Below are positions 62,836 to 64,000 of a stretch of 64,000 nucleotides of DNA, one piece after another. Origin of the DNA: Methyloceanibacter stevinii (GTDB lineage Bacteria; Pseudomonadota; Alphaproteobacteria; Rhizobiales; Methyloligellaceae); NCBI RefSeq assembly GCF_001723355.1, contig NZ_LPWE01000012.1, positions 186,001 through 250,000 of the forward strand. The letters run 5' to 3'. The notes below the pieces were generated by a model. It had not been told where the DNA came from and made no database searches. It saw only the letters and a list, made by a program, of their open reading frames with translations. Each line of letters opens with the position of its first letter. The stretch's first letter is position 1. Position numbers and translations under genes: made by a program.

Positions 62836-64000
62836 ACGCGATCATAGACGCCGCTTTCGAGCGAACGCGCACGGTAGTGCTCGCGTTCGTCATGATCGTC
62901 GTCATGGGCGCGGTCGCCTACACGACGATCCCCAAAGAAGCCGATCCGGACATTCAAATCCCCATCATCTACGTCTCGATGACCTATGAGGGAATCTCGC
63001 CTGAGGATTCCGAACGGCTGCTCGTGCGCCCGATGGAGAAGGAACTCCAGGCCATCGAGGGCATCAAGGAGATGCGCTCGATGGCGGGCGAAGGCTACGG
63101 CTCCGTCACGCTCGAATTCTATGCCGGCTTCGATTCGAACAAGGCCCTCGCCGACGTGCGCGAGAAGGTCGACATCGCGCGGGCGGAGTTACCCATCGAG
63201 ACCGACGAACCCCGCGTGAACGAAGTCAACATCGCCCTCTTTCCCGTGATCACGGTCGGGCTGTCGGGGAATGTGCCGGAGCGCACGCTCGTACGCATCG
63301 CCCGCGATCTCCGGGACAAGATCGAAGGATTGAGCGGCGTCCTCGACGTCGATATCGGCGGCGACCGGGAGGAGCTGCTCGAGGTCGTTGTCGATCCGAT
63401 GATGCTCGAGACATACAACATCTCCTTCGCCGACATTTCGAACACCGTCGCACGCAACAACAGGCTCGTGGCCGCAGGCGCGCTAGAGTCCGTCGCCGGG
63501 CGCACGCTCCTCAAGGTCCCCGGCGTCCTCGAAGACGTCCGGGATATTCTGGACCTGCCGGTGAAGGTCTCTGGCGATACAGTCGTCAAGTTCAGCGACG
63601 TTGCCTCCGTGCGGCGCACCTTCAAGGACCCGCAAGGCTTTGCGCGGGTCGGCGGCAATCCGGCCCTGGCGCTGGAAGTCAAGAAGCGCGTCGGCGCCAA
63701 TATCGTCGAGACCATCGAAGACGTCCGCCGCATTGTCTCGGAGGAGCAGGCCAACTGGCCGCCCGGTGTCGAAGTCAGCTACATGCAGGATAAGTCGAAG
63801 CAGATTCGCGACATCCTGGCAGACCTTCAGAACAACGTGCTGGCCGCGATCGCGCTCGTGATGATCGTGATCGTCGCGGCGATCGGCATACGGCCGGCCA
63901 TCCTTGTCGGCCTCGCAATTCCAGGCTCGTTCCTTGCCGGCATCCTCGCCATCTCCTGGATCGGACTCACGTTGAACATCGTCGTGTTGTTCAGCCTGAT
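62832..64000 (+). CDS. RND family inner-membrane efflux pump, C-terminus beyond window
   Basis: The frame is open from ATG 62832 to the window end (about 389 aa seen). First helix RTRTVVLAFVMIVVMGAVAY, then VSMTYEGISPEDSERLLVRP and MEKELQAIEGIKEMRSMAGEG, typical porter domain of AcrB-like HAE pumps. The second helix cluster starts near residue 335 (NNVLAAIALVMIVIV). It couples proton entry to drug or lipid export. Overlap with the adaptor stop is 4 bp. The substrate is not predictable. Confidence 0.93.
   Translation, partial: MNAIIDAAFERTRTVVLAFVMIVVMGAVAYTTIPKEADPDIQIPIIYVSMTYEGISPEDSERLLVRPMEKELQAIEGIKEMRSMAGEGYGSVTLEFYAGFDSNKALADVREKVDIARAELPIETDEPRVNEVNIALFPVITVGLSGNVPERTLVRIARDLRDKIEGLSGVLDVDIGGDREELLEVVVDPMMLETYNISFADISNTVARNNRLVAAGALESVAGRTLLKVPGVLEDVRDILDLPVKVSGDTVVKFSDVASVRRTFKDPQGFARVGGNPALALEVKKRVGANIVETIEDVRRIVSEEQANWPPGVEVSYMQDKSKQIRDILADLQNNVLAAIALVMIVIVAAIGIRPAILVGLAIPGSFLAGILAISWIGLTLNIVVLFSL

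Overview
The window is high-GC DNA from an alphaproteobacterium, most likely of the order Hyphomicrobiales (Rhizobiales). The reasons are a divK-pleD pair, an EipB-type envelope protein, DUF1489, a PHA phasin, a short PutA without a DNA-binding domain, the alphaproteobacterial pyrB plus catalytically dead dihydroorotase pair, and a ClpS-ClpA pair. A genus cannot be fixed from sequence alone; a methylotroph-type Hyphomicrobiales lineage is only a guess. The gene set is chromosomal and mostly housekeeping. I saw no insertion sequences, prophage or CRISPR arrays.

A striking property of the whole window is that about 15 genes carry single-base frameshifts. They include genes that are normally essential or highly conserved (gatA, ruvX, topA, clpA, the biotin-carboxylase subunit gene). 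Wherever the break can be placed it is a missing base, often in a short homopolymer, and several breaks compensate each other inside one gene. The most economical reading is uncorrected sequencing or assembly indels, not gene decay. Coordinates given for such genes span the restored reading frame.

Layout: 1-933 partial GT39 glycosyltransferase. 1.07-6.1 kb, minus strand, a run gatC-gatA-ridA-chorismate mutase-gatB-quinone oxidoreductase. 6.2-8.2 kb UPF0173 hydrolase, ruvX, dsbB and a tiny DUF5993-like gene. 8.5-12.5 kb pyrB, inactive pyrC homologue, plsY, dprA. 13-18.8 kb topA, rnr, DUF983, rpmG. 18.9-21.1 kb a possible structured RNA, then pleD and divK (cell-cycle and c-di-GMP signalling). 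21.5-26 kb eipB, a second RidA, GDPD, GNAT-like protein, dodecin, HIT. 26-29.5 kb clpA, clpS, phasin with PhaR-like sites. 29.7-32.6 kb D-Ala-D-Ala carboxypeptidase with SPOR domain, DnaJ-like membrane protein, VWA-like protein. 32.7-38.2 kb putA, panC, DUF1489, universal stress protein.

38.4-40.4 kb is the most interesting locus: a Cys-rich secreted precursor peptide, a DUF692/MNIO enzyme and a DUF2063-type partner. This is the architecture of a bufferin-type RiPP, copper-sequestering operon. 40.4-48 kb holds ydcF, mgtE, a secreted protein with a VHL-beta-like domain, an SBF transporter, a large exported protein with a possible Cys-His peptidase core, and a HAD hydrolase. 48-57.5 kb holds two TonB-dependent receptors flanking an MscS channel, then a class-C beta-lactamase-like hydrolase. 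57.7-60.9 kb holds tRNA-Leu(GAG), lipB, acylphosphatase and the alpha subunit of an acyl-CoA carboxylase. 61-64 kb holds a MarR-type regulator preceded by a 34-bp palindrome, then the adaptor and inner-membrane pump of an RND efflux system that runs off the end.
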